From the NCBI RefSeq assembly GCF_001458255.1, contig NZ_CYSB01000024.1, positions 1 through 64,000 of the forward strand: 64,000 nt of DNA, written 5' to 3'. Under the pieces are notes generated by a model. The model made no database searches, was not told where the DNA came from, and saw only the letters and a list, made by a program, of their open reading frames with translations. Both the position numbers and the translations under genes were made by a program. Position 1 is the stretch's first letter. Each line of letters begins with the position of its first letter. Source of the DNA: Thalassovita autumnalis. Lineage in GTDB: Bacteria; Pseudomonadota; Alphaproteobacteria; Rhodobacterales; Rhodobacteraceae. This document shows, in pieces, positions 34,909 to 43,421 of this stretch.

Positions 34909-35199
34909 TTAGTGCATGATCGGCCTTTGGTCCATCTGGATGATGGTTTCGGGGGCCGGTGGGCGATAGCCCAGAGCACTGTGGGGTCGTTTCGTATTGA
35001 AGTGTTTCCTCCATTCTTCGATCAGGATTTGAGCCTCGCGCAGACTGTAGAAGATCTCGCCGTTCAAGAACTCGTCTCGGAACCGAGCGTTGAAGCTTTC
35101 ACAATATCCATTCTCCCAAGGGCTGCCCGGTTCAATGTAGGCCGTCTTTGCGCCGACAGCCTTGATCCAGTCCTGGACGGCCTGAGCAACGAACTCAGG
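34909..35199 (-). pseudogene. IS3-family transposase orfB, C-terminal remnant
   Basis: About 95 codons of the 3' end of an IS3 orfB survive: PEFVAQAVQDWIKAVGAKTAYIEPGSPWENGYCESFNARFRDEFLNGE and KRPHSALGYRPPAPETI, including the catalytic Glu region (ENGYCESFN). The 5' part, with the first two Asp residues, is missing because an IS6 element begins inside the DNGPEF codons. The reading frame can be extended upstream into IS6 sequence but that is not transposase. Confidence 0.85.
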
Positions 35200-36018
35200 G
35201 GTGATGTCAGAAGAAACCAACTTGAGGCGGGCAGGGCGGTCACATAGCGTCGAGGGATGACAAAACGCTCCCCTTTTCGCTATTTCAAAACCAGCCCAGA
35301 GATCATCCGGCTGGCGGTAATGATGTACGTCCGATTTCCGCTTTCGCTGCGGAACGTGGAAGATCTCCTTCACGAGCGGGGTATCGACGTCAGCCACGAA
35401 ACCATCCGGTTTTGGTGGAACAGATTTGGCCCGCTGTTCGCATCTGAGATACGTAAGCGCCGAGTTTATCAAATGCGATCTCACTCCAACTGGCGATGGC
35501 ATCTGGATGAGGTTTTCGTGAAGATCAACGGTGAGCAACACTATCTATGGCGGGCTGTCGATCATGAAGGTGAGGTGCTGGAAAGCTATGTCACGAAGCG
35601 CCGAGATCGTGCCGCAGCCTATAAATTCTTGAGAAAAGCGATGAAACGCTACGGCCATCCCGAGGTCGTAGTCACTGACAAGTTACGTTCATATGGCGCT
35701 GCGATGAAAGTTATCGGGAATGCGTCCAGGCAGGAAACGGGACGCTGGAAGAACAACCGAGCCGAGAATTCCCATTTGCCGTTTCGACGACGAGAACGCG
35801 CGATGCACCGTTTTCGCCGGATGCGAAGTTTACAGAAATTTGTCTCCATTCACGCATCCGTTTTCAACCACTTCAATCAGGAGCGCAGTCTTTCAAAACG
35901 AGATCATTTCAAGCTGAACCGCGCCGCCGCTCTTGCCGAGTGGCGGATTCTCTGCGCGACATAAAGGTTAGAGCTACTGGCCCAGTAGAGACGAGTTCGA
36001 ATTGGTCTGACACCACCC
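35199..36018 (+). mobile_element. IS6-family insertion sequence (~820 bp)
   Basis: The element holds one transposase gene and has imperfect terminal inverted repeats: GGTGATGTCAGA at the left and the complement of GGTGGTGTCAGA at the right. Length is typical for IS6/IS26-type elements. The left end cuts the IS3 orfB, and the right end abuts the duplicated methylase fragment. No matching 8-bp target duplication is seen, consistent with replicative cointegration or recombination rather than a simple insertion. End positions are accurate to 1-2 bp. Confidence 0.8.
35257..35964 (+). CDS. IS6-family DDE transposase
   Basis: A 235-residue transposase, apparently intact. The first Asp is in WHLDEVFVKING, the second in VVTDKLRSYGAA, and the Glu in NNRAENSHLPFRRRERAM. 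The N-terminal segment (SPEIIRLAVMMYVRFPLSLRNVEDLL) is typical of the IS6/IS26 family. It catalyses replicative transposition leading to cointegrates, which explains the local duplication and loss of flanking genes. Confidence 0.93.
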   Translation: MTKRSPFRYFKTSPEIIRLAVMMYVRFPLSLRNVEDLLHERGIDVSHETIRFWWNRFGPLFASEIRKRRVYQMRSHSNWRWHLDEVFVKINGEQHYLWRAVDHEGEVLESYVTKRRDRAAAYKFLRKAMKRYGHPEVVVTDKLRSYGAAMKVIGNASRQETGRWKNNRAENSHLPFRRRERAMHRFRRMRSLQKFVSIHASVFNHFNQERSLSKRDHFKLNRAAALAEWRILCAT

Positions 36019-36371
36019 TGGGGGCTGTTTCCCGGCGACGTCGCCTACGTCTGGCATGGCGCCTTGCATGCAGCCACAGTCGCCGAAAGCCTCGAAGTCG
36101 CAGGCTTCAGCATCCGGTCGCAGATCATCTGGGCCAAAGAACGGTTGGTTCTGAGCCGTGGAGATTATCACTGGCAGCATGAACCGGCCTGGTACGCTGT
36201 CAAAAAGACCGGCAAAGGCCATTGGGCGGGGGATCGCAAGCAGACAACGCTCTGGCAGATTGCCAACAAGGATCAGGACGAAAAAACAGTCCACGGGACG
36301 CAGAAGCCGGTCGAGTGCATGCGACGGCCTATCCTAAACAACTCGAGCCCCGGGCAGGCGGTCTATGAACC
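36017..36371 (+). pseudogene. Duplicated internal fragment of the phage methyltransferase gene
   Basis: These 355 bp match positions 631-985 of the window; I could read no difference. It begins exactly at the IS6 right end and stops inside the codons for YEPF, just before the AdoMet motif, so the fragment lacks the catalytic DPPY motif as well as FMGSGT. It is not functional. The fragment and its source flank the whole copper island as direct repeats 35.4 kb apart. Confidence 0.9.
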
Positions 36372-36588
36372 GGAGGGTGCCAACTGAATGAGCAGCATTT
36401 CATACTTGCAACCACGCCGTAACGCTACTGTAAACATGGGCACGACGGTGTTCGCGCGTCATGATCTCGGGGGTGGATCGAGCGGCTGCCCGGCTGGTAA
36501 GGTTGGTGCAATCAGGCGGTTCAAACGGATCGCTTCGGTTCTGGGGGAACGCCTGTCTCAGTCGCGCGCTGTCCCTAGCGTCTTTGGC
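36372..36588. other. Short unassigned stretch between the methylase fragment and the next IS
   Basis: A plus-strand frame at 36388-36597 (MSSISYLQPRRNATVNMG) has a plausible start after CGGAGGGTG but no recognisable homology, and it runs into the IS end. I do not support a gene here. Confidence 0.3.
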
Positions 36589-37872
36589 CTTCCCTGAGAG
36601 GGGTGCCAAAATGTGTACGTTGCGCCATCACGTTGACTTGCAATATTTTTTAATGGCCTTGACGAAACTCGGCAAGATGAATCCGACGTTATCAATCCTT
36701 GTGTTGGCTCGGAAATTCACGCTGCGTCACGAGTATACGATGTGACAATCCCACCAAGTTGGCGTCTGCGCCGGATCGGGCCGTCCCGGACGGGCCGGAA
36801 ATCGACTTGCAGAACGTTGTTGCCGATGTCTCGTCCGCGATGCGGGCGCTCGACATTGTAGTGTCGCACCCAGGTCCGCACGATGTAGTCGAGTTGGGAT
36901 CGGCTGAAGCAGACGAAGAAATCTAGGCATTCGCGCTTGATGGTGCCAATGAATGATTCTGCGAAGGCGTTTGCGTCCGGCGCCCTGTGTGGGATTTGGA
37001 GGACACGAGTTGCCTCTGATGTCCAAATAGTGTCGAAGTTGGCGCTGAACTTGGTGTCGGCGTCGCGGATCAGGAACTCCGGTGTGATACCTTGTTTTTC
37101 GCACCACATCAGAGTGTTGCGGGCCTGCTGAGTCACCCAAGCCGTGTCCGGGTTATAAGTCGGTGCGCTGCAGAAGACGCGGCGGCTGCCAAGATGGATG
37201 AACATCAGCACATAAGCCGTCCTTGGCCCGCGTAGCGTGAACACGGTCTTCGAGAAGAAGTCGCAGGCGACCATGGTTTCCATATGCGCGCGGATGAATG
37301 TGGTCCAGGGCAGGGCGGGCTTCTTCTTGCGCTTTTCCGGGCTTGGGTGAATGCCGGCGTCGTTCAGGATGCGTTTGACGGAATTGGCGCCGGCATACAG
37401 CCCGAGCTTTTTCAGCTCGCCCGCGATCCGCTTGTAACCCCAGAGGCGATTTTCAGATCCGATGCGGATGACAATATCGCGCAGCTCTTGCGTGAGGCGT
37501 GGCCGTCCTACGGCTTTGAAAGGACGGCCCACGCGCATCTGGGCGAGCCAGCGCTTGTAGGTCGCGGGCTTGGCCACTTCCATCAGCCCGTCGACCTCAT
37601 GCCCACACTCTTCCCCGATGCGCAGCAGCTCAGCCTTCTCGGCGGGCGACAGGATGATCCTTTGCGTCGGGATGCGGGCTCGTAAGATCTCGATCTGGGC
37701 CTTCAGCAGTCTCAGTTGTGCGTTGTGCCGCGGCAGGAAGAACTGGCTCAGGAAAACCAGAAGGAGAGATAAGATCGAATGCATCTTGCCGGGCTCTACT
37801 GTGGTGTTTAAAAAATGCCGCTATGTCAAGTTGATGGGGCTTTCATACATTTTGGCACCCCTCTCAGGGAAG
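36589..37872 (-). mobile_element. Complete insertion sequence with 26-bp perfect inverted repeats
   Basis: Perfect 26-bp terminal repeats at 36589-36614 and 37847-37872 (inner sequence CCCTGAGAGGGGTGCC) enclose one integrase-core transposase. Length is 1284 bp. I see no clear target duplication. The repeats and transposase look intact, so it may be active. Confidence 0.85.
36717..37784 (-). CDS. Integrase-core (rve) transposase
   Basis: A 355-residue single-frame transposase. The N-terminal half has helix-turn-helix segments (SPAEKAELLRIGEECGHEVDG, RLWGYKRIAGELKKLGLYAGANSVKRIL). The catalytic core has Asp in MVACDFFSKT, Asp in FLIRDADTKFS, and Glu in AFAESFIGTIKRECLD. It resembles IS3/IS481-type integrase folds but is encoded in one frame. 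A possible start inside the IS near 37784 leaves a short leader to the end. Confidence 0.85.
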   Translation of the reverse strand: MHSILSLLLVFLSQFFLPRHNAQLRLLKAQIEILRARIPTQRIILSPAEKAELLRIGEECGHEVDGLMEVAKPATYKRWLAQMRVGRPFKAVGRPRLTQELRDIVIRIGSENRLWGYKRIAGELKKLGLYAGANSVKRILNDAGIHPSPEKRKKKPALPWTTFIRAHMETMVACDFFSKTVFTLRGPRTAYVLMFIHLGSRRVFCSAPTYNPDTAWVTQQARNTLMWCEKQGITPEFLIRDADTKFSANFDTIWTSEATRVLQIPHRAPDANAFAESFIGTIKRECLDFFVCFSRSQLDYIVRTWVRHYNVERPHRGRDIGNNVLQVDFRPVRDGPIRRRRQLGGIVTSYTRDAA

Positions 37873-38132
37873 CCCAAAATGTTGGGGCCGGCTGATGGCC
37901 GCCATCAAGCCGGGGCAGGGGGCCTGTCTAAGTCTTTGCCCGCACGTGTTGCCGCGAGATTTCGACATTGCGACCCGCAGAGCCGCAATGGATTCGGGCT
38001 TCCCCTCAGAATTTTGTAGAGAGGTTCGTTGCCAGACCGTTTCGAGGCATGTGACACAGGTTCACGATTTGGAGGCAATGATTTAAATGGGTTAGAGCGA
38101 GAGAGAGTTGGGTGCCAGGTTGGCTCCCTCCG

Positions 38133-38279
38133 GCGGATCAAAACCGGGCGCGTATCGATCTTGGCTTCAACCTCGTCAATGGCGCCAATACCCTGCGGTT
38201 TGAGGTGTTCCATGATGGGATCGCAGCCTCGGATTATGAAAACACCGGGGTGGAAATCCAATTCAGCCGCTCGTTCTGA
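38133..38279 (+). pseudogene. C-terminal scrap of an outer-membrane beta-barrel (autotransporter-like) protein
   Basis: The last ~48 codons of a frame ending at TGA 38279 read ARIDLGFNLVNGANTLRFEVFHDG and end QFSRSF. Alternating hydrophobic residues and a terminal Phe are typical of the last strands of autotransporter barrels. No start or upstream barrel is present, and the nearby IS suggests the rest was deleted. An intrinsic terminator follows directly. The region 37873-38132 shows no gene. Confidence 0.55.
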
Positions 38280-38298
38280 GCAGTTTGATGATGAACTT

Positions 38299-38327
38299 AA
38301 AAAGGGGGGCTCCACGCTCCCCTTTTT
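38299..38327 (+). terminator. Intrinsic terminator after the barrel fragment
   Basis: AAAAAGGGG and CCCCTTTTT form a stem around a short loop (GGCTCCACGCT region), followed by a T-rich tract. Confidence 0.75.
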
Positions 38328-38329
38328 CT

Positions 38330-38985
38330 TTTGGAGCGCCCGGATCATTGGGGTGGATTCCGCGCCGTCGGTCCAATGACGGGGGCATATTGGACCGTCA
38401 CCGACAACGGTTTGACTTTGCAAACTCGCTGATGATCGGGCGGAGGTCACGGTGCCTGCATTCGCTCAACCCAGCGCATCCGCCTAGCCCATCTGCGCGA
38501 TCCTTTTTTGAATTTGACTTCGGCACCTTGATTGATCCCCAAAGTGGCCTGTCTGAGGTGGTTGCTCGGTTCGGCCCATTCCGCAGGACAGACACATGAC
38601 AAATGCGGGATGAAGTGTTTGGCTTGGAAAAGGTACGTCATTTGGACCGCTGCAAGGCCTGCAAAAATGCTGTTTTTGGGTTCACTATTCACTCTGTCTT
38701 CTAATCCTGATTCAATCTCTCCTGATCAAAGCGTCCGCCTGTCAACCTGGGGGCGTTCCCTTCTGGCCTGACGCTGCTGTTGACAACCCTTTCGTTCGGG
38801 CCAAGAAATGCGGGATATATTAATCCCCTGTTTGCGCATTTGCCGCGGATCTTTAAGAAATTCATCTTGTCGATGGTGCCGAAGGCAAAAGGGCGTTATT
38901 TGAGGGGCAAGCCGTTGCGTCAACCGCAACTCAATTGCCGTATATGCAGCCGCTGATGGTCAGCGGTTCCAGACAAAAGACATAT
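38330..38985. other. Intergenic region without supported genes
   Basis: Short frames exist on both strands but none has a convincing ribosome site, codon pattern or recognisable motif. The final ~150 bp should contain the promoter of the FabMG-like gene; no specific box is clear. Confidence 0.4.
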
Positions 38986-38998
38986 GTAGAAGGCCGTG

Positions 38999-40315
38999 AT
39001 GAAACAATCGATCCCGCTGACCTCTCTCCCTGAAAACAGCCTCTATGGCGAAGGTGATATCTTCGTTCTGTTTGGCGAACTGTTTGGCCGCGGCTATGCC
39101 ACCGGCTTGATCGAAGCGGCCAAAGCCGCGGGCATGACCGTTGTGGGCGTCACCGTTGGCCGCCGCGATGAGGATGGCAGCCTGCGGGCGCTTACAGCCG
39201 AAGAACATGCCGCAGCCGAGGAAAACCTGGGCGGCAAGATCATCAACGTGCCGCTGATGGCGGGCTTTGACATGGACGCCCCTGAAGGCGAAAAGACCCC
39301 GACCGATCTGGTTGGTGAGATGACCATCGATGGCTGGCAGGACCACAAGCTGGATTGGGATCTGATCGATCGCTGCCGTGACTTGGGTGTGACCCGTTTC
39401 AAAACCGCCCTGGCTGAGGTTATGGCCCAACTGGACGCGCTGATCCCGGCCGGCAAGAACGTGTTCTTCGCCCATACGATGGCCGGTGGCATTCCACGCG
39501 CCAAGGTGTTCATGGCCATTGCCAACCGCATCTACAAAGGTCGCGGCGCCCGTTACATGCCGTCGCAGTCGCTGGTCGAAAGCGATCTGGGCAAGCTGAT
39601 CCTGCAGAACTTTGATGAGGTGACCGCGCATACCTTCGGCCATCTGATCGAAGCCAGCAGCGCCATCCGCACCCGTATTGAAGGCGAAGGTGGTCAGGTC
39701 CGCTACACCGCTTACGGCTATCACGGCACCCGCGTGCTGATCGATGGCGAATACACCTGGCAGACCTACACCAACTACACCCAAGGCTTTGCCAAGATGA
39801 ACCTTGAGGCCCATGCGCAGGCCGCATGGGACAAGGGTGTGAAAGCCACCGTGTTCAACTGCCCGGAAATCCGCACCAACTCGTCCGATGTGTTTGCTGG
39901 CATCGAGCTGTCGCTGCTGCCTCTGCTGGAGGCGCTGCGCAAAGAAGGCGGCGGTGCCTGGGTGGATGCGCTTTGGCAGCAGTGTCAGGACCTGCTGAAA
40001 GAGGGCGCAACCGTCGAAGGTCTGCTGAAAGACGTCAACGGCTATCAGCTTGATCCGGTCATGCAACCCTTCAACAACTTCGAAGCCTGGCCCATGCCCA
40101 ACAGCGGTGAACAGGTTGAGAAAACCGTTGGCACCTCGCAGGCGATTGTGGCCCTACACAAAGACCGCAAGGTGCTGGTCAGCGATCTGTTGAGCCAGGA
40201 GGTGCTGAGCGCCACCGGTTCCCTGATCTTTGGTGAGGCCTCGGATCCGACTGGCCCGGTGCTGTGGCTGGATCACGACCTTGTGGCGCAGCAGCTGATC
40301 GCCGCCAAAGGCTGA
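38999..40315 (+). CDS. FabMG-like enoyl-ACP reductase family protein
   Basis: A 438-residue cytoplasmic protein. The first third looks like a nucleotide-binding Rossmann-type region (GEGDIFVLFGELFGRGYATGLIEAAKAAGMTVVGVTVGRRDEDG). The sequence matches, from memory, the roseobacter proteins annotated as the enoyl-ACP reductase FabMG family. That would imply the last reduction step of fatty-acid elongation; activity is not evident from motifs alone. Start ATG 38999 has AGAAGG five bases upstream; GTG 38996 is too close to it. A strong terminator follows. Confidence 0.6.
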   Translation: MKQSIPLTSLPENSLYGEGDIFVLFGELFGRGYATGLIEAAKAAGMTVVGVTVGRRDEDGSLRALTAEEHAAAEENLGGKIINVPLMAGFDMDAPEGEKTPTDLVGEMTIDGWQDHKLDWDLIDRCRDLGVTRFKTALAEVMAQLDALIPAGKNVFFAHTMAGGIPRAKVFMAIANRIYKGRGARYMPSQSLVESDLGKLILQNFDEVTAHTFGHLIEASSAIRTRIEGEGGQVRYTAYGYHGTRVLIDGEYTWQTYTNYTQGFAKMNLEAHAQAAWDKGVKATVFNCPEIRTNSSDVFAGIELSLLPLLEALRKEGGGAWVDALWQQCQDLLKEGATVEGLLKDVNGYQLDPVMQPFNNFEAWPMPNSGEQVEKTVGTSQAIVALHKDRKVLVSDLLSQEVLSATGSLIFGEASDPTGPVLWLDHDLVAQQLIAAKG

Positions 40316-40337
40316 TCGCGCCGTTGATTAACATGAC

Positions 40338-40367
40338 AAAGGGCCACCCGATCAGGTGGCCCTTTTT
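40338..40367. terminator. Bidirectional intrinsic terminator
   Basis: AAAGGGCCACC and GGTGGCCCTTT flank a 6-nt loop, with TTTTT on the plus strand and A residues on the other side. It lies between convergent fabMG-like and lysE-like genes. Confidence 0.9.
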
Positions 40368-40397
40368 GTTGCATCGCTCACTATTGGCGGCGCGTTG

Positions 40398-41021
40398 TTA
40401 TTTCTGTGTCAGCAGTTTGAACGCCAGCCCCAGGAAGACAACACCAGCAACCCGCTGCAGGATGACCTGGGCTTTGCCGGTGCCTGCCATCTTTTGCCCT
40501 GCCATGCCGGCGGCAACGGCCAGACTGCCAAAGACCAGTAGGGTCACCAGCGCCATCACCAGACCTAGGATGAGGATCTGCATCGCCACATTGCCAAGGG
40601 CCGGGTTCACAAACTGGGGCAGGAAGGCCAGCATGAAAATCGCCACTTTGGGGTTTGAGATGTTCATGATCATGCCACGCCCGACAAGCCGCAGCGGGCT
40701 GAGGCGCGGCGCTTCTTTGTTCTGCAGCGCAGAGGCACCGGCACGAAATGCCCCCCAGGCGAGGTAAACCAGATAGGCCGCACCAAGGGTTTTCAGCACG
40801 GTGAAGGCCGCAGGAACCGCCTGCATCGCCGCCGCAAGACCTAAGGCAACGGCTGCAGTGTGAACTGCCAACCCACAGCAGAGCCCCAGCACCACCATCA
40901 GGCCAGCACGGCGACCGACAAGGGCGGATTGGGTCATGACAAAGATATTGTCGGGACCGGGCACCAGTGCAAGCAGGGCACTTGTGGCAGAAAAGGCGAT
41001 CAGGGTTTCAATACTCAGCAT
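40398..41021 (-). CDS. LysE/RhtB family amino-acid exporter
   Basis: A 207-residue inner-membrane protein with six hydrophobic segments. The N-terminal LALVPGPDNIFVMTQSALVGRRAGLMVVLG and the central NISNPKVAIFMLAFLPQFV are diagnostic of LysE/RhtB exporters, which remove excess amino acids such as homoserine or threonine. The substrate cannot be read. It is convergent with the FabMG-like gene. Confidence 0.92.
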   Translation of the reverse strand: MLSIETLIAFSATSALLALVPGPDNIFVMTQSALVGRRAGLMVVLGLCCGLAVHTAAVALGLAAAMQAVPAAFTVLKTLGAAYLVYLAWGAFRAGASALQNKEAPRLSPLRLVGRGMIMNISNPKVAIFMLAFLPQFVNPALGNVAMQILILGLVMALVTLLVFGSLAVAAGMAGQKMAGTGKAQVILQRVAGVVFLGLAFKLLTQK

Positions 41022-41114
41022 CTGTCTTCCTTGCAGGCACGCCCCACCGGCGCGCTGTCAAGCTGTTACAGATGTTGCTTCAAAAGCCAAGAGGCGAGCT
41101 GCGCCTGCGTGTCC

Positions 41115-43262
41115 CTAGCGATGACGGTCCCGCCAGGCGTCATATGCGGCCTCGGTGCCACCTTTGCCGTGGCGGTCCCAGACATGTACCCGGGTTTTGG
41201 CCGTTGCGCGGCTGCCCATTGTGGGGGGCTGGCAGGTGATGGCCACGTGATCGCCATCGAAAGAGGCAAACCGGACAGAAGCTGCAGACTGCCCATCCAT
41301 CAGCTTGCGCCTCAGGAAATCCACCGCAATCCGCTCCCCCTGACGCAGAGATTCATAGTGTTCGCTGTATCGCTCAACCCCTGCAAAACACCGCCCGAAG
41401 GAGATGTTGCTGGCCAGCTTGTTCAACTCACCCTGCACGGTGAGGTCTGCGCTGTCCTTGGCTGCGGTCAGTCGGGTGTAATCGTACTCGGGATCTGGTG
41501 TGTAAGGATGGGGCAGCATTGCCCCTTCACCACTGAGCATCCGTTCGTCACTGAAATAGGCCGCAGGATGCAGGGGCTCTGCCCCGGTCAGGATGGGGCG
41601 ACCCCGCTCAGGCGTGCCAGCGGGCAGCTGATACATCTCAAAAAAGGCCTTCAGCACGGTCACACAGGCGCCGGCAACAGTGGCATGGGCAGACCCATGG
41701 CCGGGGTGCATTGGCGACCCTTCCGGGTAGACCTGCGGCAACAGGGCATTGCTGTCCTCATGCAACGGACCCAGATCAACGGTACCGTATTGGGCGCTCC
41801 AGAACCTGTTGTTGGTGCGGTTCAGCTGACATATGGCGCTGAGCAGGCCGCTTTCCGTCAGATCCCGCGACATCCTTGCAAAAAGCGGCTGCTCAGAGCC
41901 AAGGCTTTCCGCAGCGCTGCCACCGGTTTGTGACAGGGCGATGCCGGCGGCCAATGCCTCGGGCCGGGCGGTCAGCGGGGGAGCGAATTTCTGTGATTGC
42001 GCACTGGTCAGGGCCAGATGACCTACCTCGGCGAGCATGCTGAGGATATGGGCGGCCCCAAATGTCGCGGCGCCGTCGCGGGTGGGATGACCGCGCCCTT
42101 CAGGCAGGCCCTGATCGGTGGGCTCCTCCGCACCCAGAAGGATCAGCGCGGCGTTCTGGTAGGCCTGGAACAACGTGTCAAAATGGACATAGGTCGCCAG
42201 ATCACGTGGCGTGGTAATGAACCGGGCGGTGTCGCGGAACCGGTCGTAGGCATCTTTGCGGTTGGATCCGTTTTGCACATCCAGCCAGGTTGCCCATTCC
42301 GTCATATGATCACAGCCATCCAAGTGACCCGCAAACCGCTGCGAGATCATCTGAACCCCGTAACGGATCACGCCGTCATTTGGCTGAATGCAATCCTCCT
42401 GCGTCCTCAGAAGTTTGCGAATGGGGGCAGGGACGTAGCGTGCTGCGCGGCTGAGGGCATCCTGTGACGGTGCGGCACGCGCGGCCTTGGGGCCATCTTC
42501 GGTGTCCAGCGCATCAAGGGCTGCATATTCGCGATTTCCGACCAGCAGAAACTGCGAGATATAGGGACCAACGCGATCCCCGGGGGTGCAGCCGTTGAAC
42601 AGATGTGCAGGATCCAGATCGCCCCGCGCCAGACGGCGTTTGGCGGCCGCGGGGCCTTTGGCATGCTGGAAATAGGGCAGATCCGCCAGCTGTTCGGTCA
42701 AGCGCGCGGTGATCCGGCAGGTGGCCCACCGTTCAAAGGGAATGTCCCGCAACAGCGCGGCGGCATAAAGCTCGCCCATTTCGGCGGTCAGCTCATCCGA
42801 TCCCAGTTCCGGGGACGCCGGCATCTGTGGCGCTGCGGTGGGGCCGGTTGCACCCAGCCCGTCATCGCCCGGCCGTGTCAAAGGTGCTGGGGTGGCAAGT
42901 GGGCTTTCCTGTCGCCTTGCCTCATGGCTGCCACTGGGCCGCAGGAAGCCGCCAGAATAAAGCGGCACATTGAAACCCGCATGGCGGGTGGTCAGCGCAG
43001 TGATCAGTTGTTTCAGATCGCCCGCCCGGACGCGACCGTAGGGATCATGGCCCAGCCCCTTAGTGTAGGTGCCAAAGGCAGCCAGCAATATGTCATCATC
43101 GCTGCTGTGCAGGGAAGTGGCAGCCTTAATCTGGGCGGCGGACCAAGAGCCGTTTGTTTGCCCCCGGCCAGTGTCGACCCCACCAGAGCTGAGCATCAGC
43201 GCTGAATGGGTCCGAGTGGCGGTGGCGGAAGGAGGGGAGGGGTTGGGACGAAAACGAGTCAT
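41115..43262 (-). CDS. Vanadium haloperoxidase-like protein with altered active site
   Basis: A 715-residue protein. Family features: TTPRDLATYVHFDTLFQAYQNAALIL, LLPQVYPEGSPMHPGHGSAHATVAGAC and NKLASNISFGRCFAG. The phosphate-loop Ser and His (GSAHAT) are present. The segment where bacterial haloperoxidases have KW-VHRRLRPE reads NRFWSAQYGTVDLG, and the GVH(W/Y)xSD segment with the vanadate His reads GVERYSEHY, so Lys/Arg ligands and the His appear lost. Halogenation is therefore doubtful. ATG 43262 is chosen because AGGAG is seven bases upstream; the upstream extension would run into the divergent gene. No signal peptide. Confidence 0.8.
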   Translation of the reverse strand: MTRFRPNPSPPSATATRTHSALMLSSGGVDTGRGQTNGSWSAAQIKAATSLHSSDDDILLAAFGTYTKGLGHDPYGRVRAGDLKQLITALTTRHAGFNVPLYSGGFLRPSGSHEARRQESPLATPAPLTRPGDDGLGATGPTAAPQMPASPELGSDELTAEMGELYAAALLRDIPFERWATCRITARLTEQLADLPYFQHAKGPAAAKRRLARGDLDPAHLFNGCTPGDRVGPYISQFLLVGNREYAALDALDTEDGPKAARAAPSQDALSRAARYVPAPIRKLLRTQEDCIQPNDGVIRYGVQMISQRFAGHLDGCDHMTEWATWLDVQNGSNRKDAYDRFRDTARFITTPRDLATYVHFDTLFQAYQNAALILLGAEEPTDQGLPEGRGHPTRDGAATFGAAHILSMLAEVGHLALTSAQSQKFAPPLTARPEALAAGIALSQTGGSAAESLGSEQPLFARMSRDLTESGLLSAICQLNRTNNRFWSAQYGTVDLGPLHEDSNALLPQVYPEGSPMHPGHGSAHATVAGACVTVLKAFFEMYQLPAGTPERGRPILTGAEPLHPAAYFSDERMLSGEGAMLPHPYTPDPEYDYTRLTAAKDSADLTVQGELNKLASNISFGRCFAGVERYSEHYESLRQGERIAVDFLRRKLMDGQSAASVRFASFDGDHVAITCQPPTMGSRATAKTRVHVWDRHGKGGTEAAYDAWRDRHR

Positions 43263-43421
43263 ACTGGATCTCCTGCCGCGGGCTGGAGCGGTCAATGCGC
43301 GGCACACCCATGCTGCAGTATGGCGCGTGAACTCAGCGTGAGTTTTTGCCGTCAAATAATCGGCGACGGCGGGCTTTGGCCTCGTTAAGGTTGTTTCATA
43401 TAGACAATAGGGGAGTTCATT

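Noticed and set aside
35200-35541. Extended minus-strand frame upstream of the IS3 orfB remnant
   Set aside because: The extra residues are translated from the IS6 element in the wrong strand; the orfB similarity ends at PEF.
36388-36597. Small plus-strand frame MSSISYLQPRRN
   Set aside because: It runs into the inverted repeat of the next IS and has no recognisable relative.
38030-38135. Possible tRNA 3' end or attachment site near GGTTCACGATT
   Set aside because: No cloverleaf could be folded and no matching direct repeat was found at the prophage side.
38330-38985. Short frames before the FabMG-like gene
   Set aside because: No ribosome site, motif or homology that I can name.
40860-41933. 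Plus-strand frame of 357 codons across lysE and haloperoxidase-like genes
   Set aside because: It spans parts of two genes read on the other strand, with no motif.
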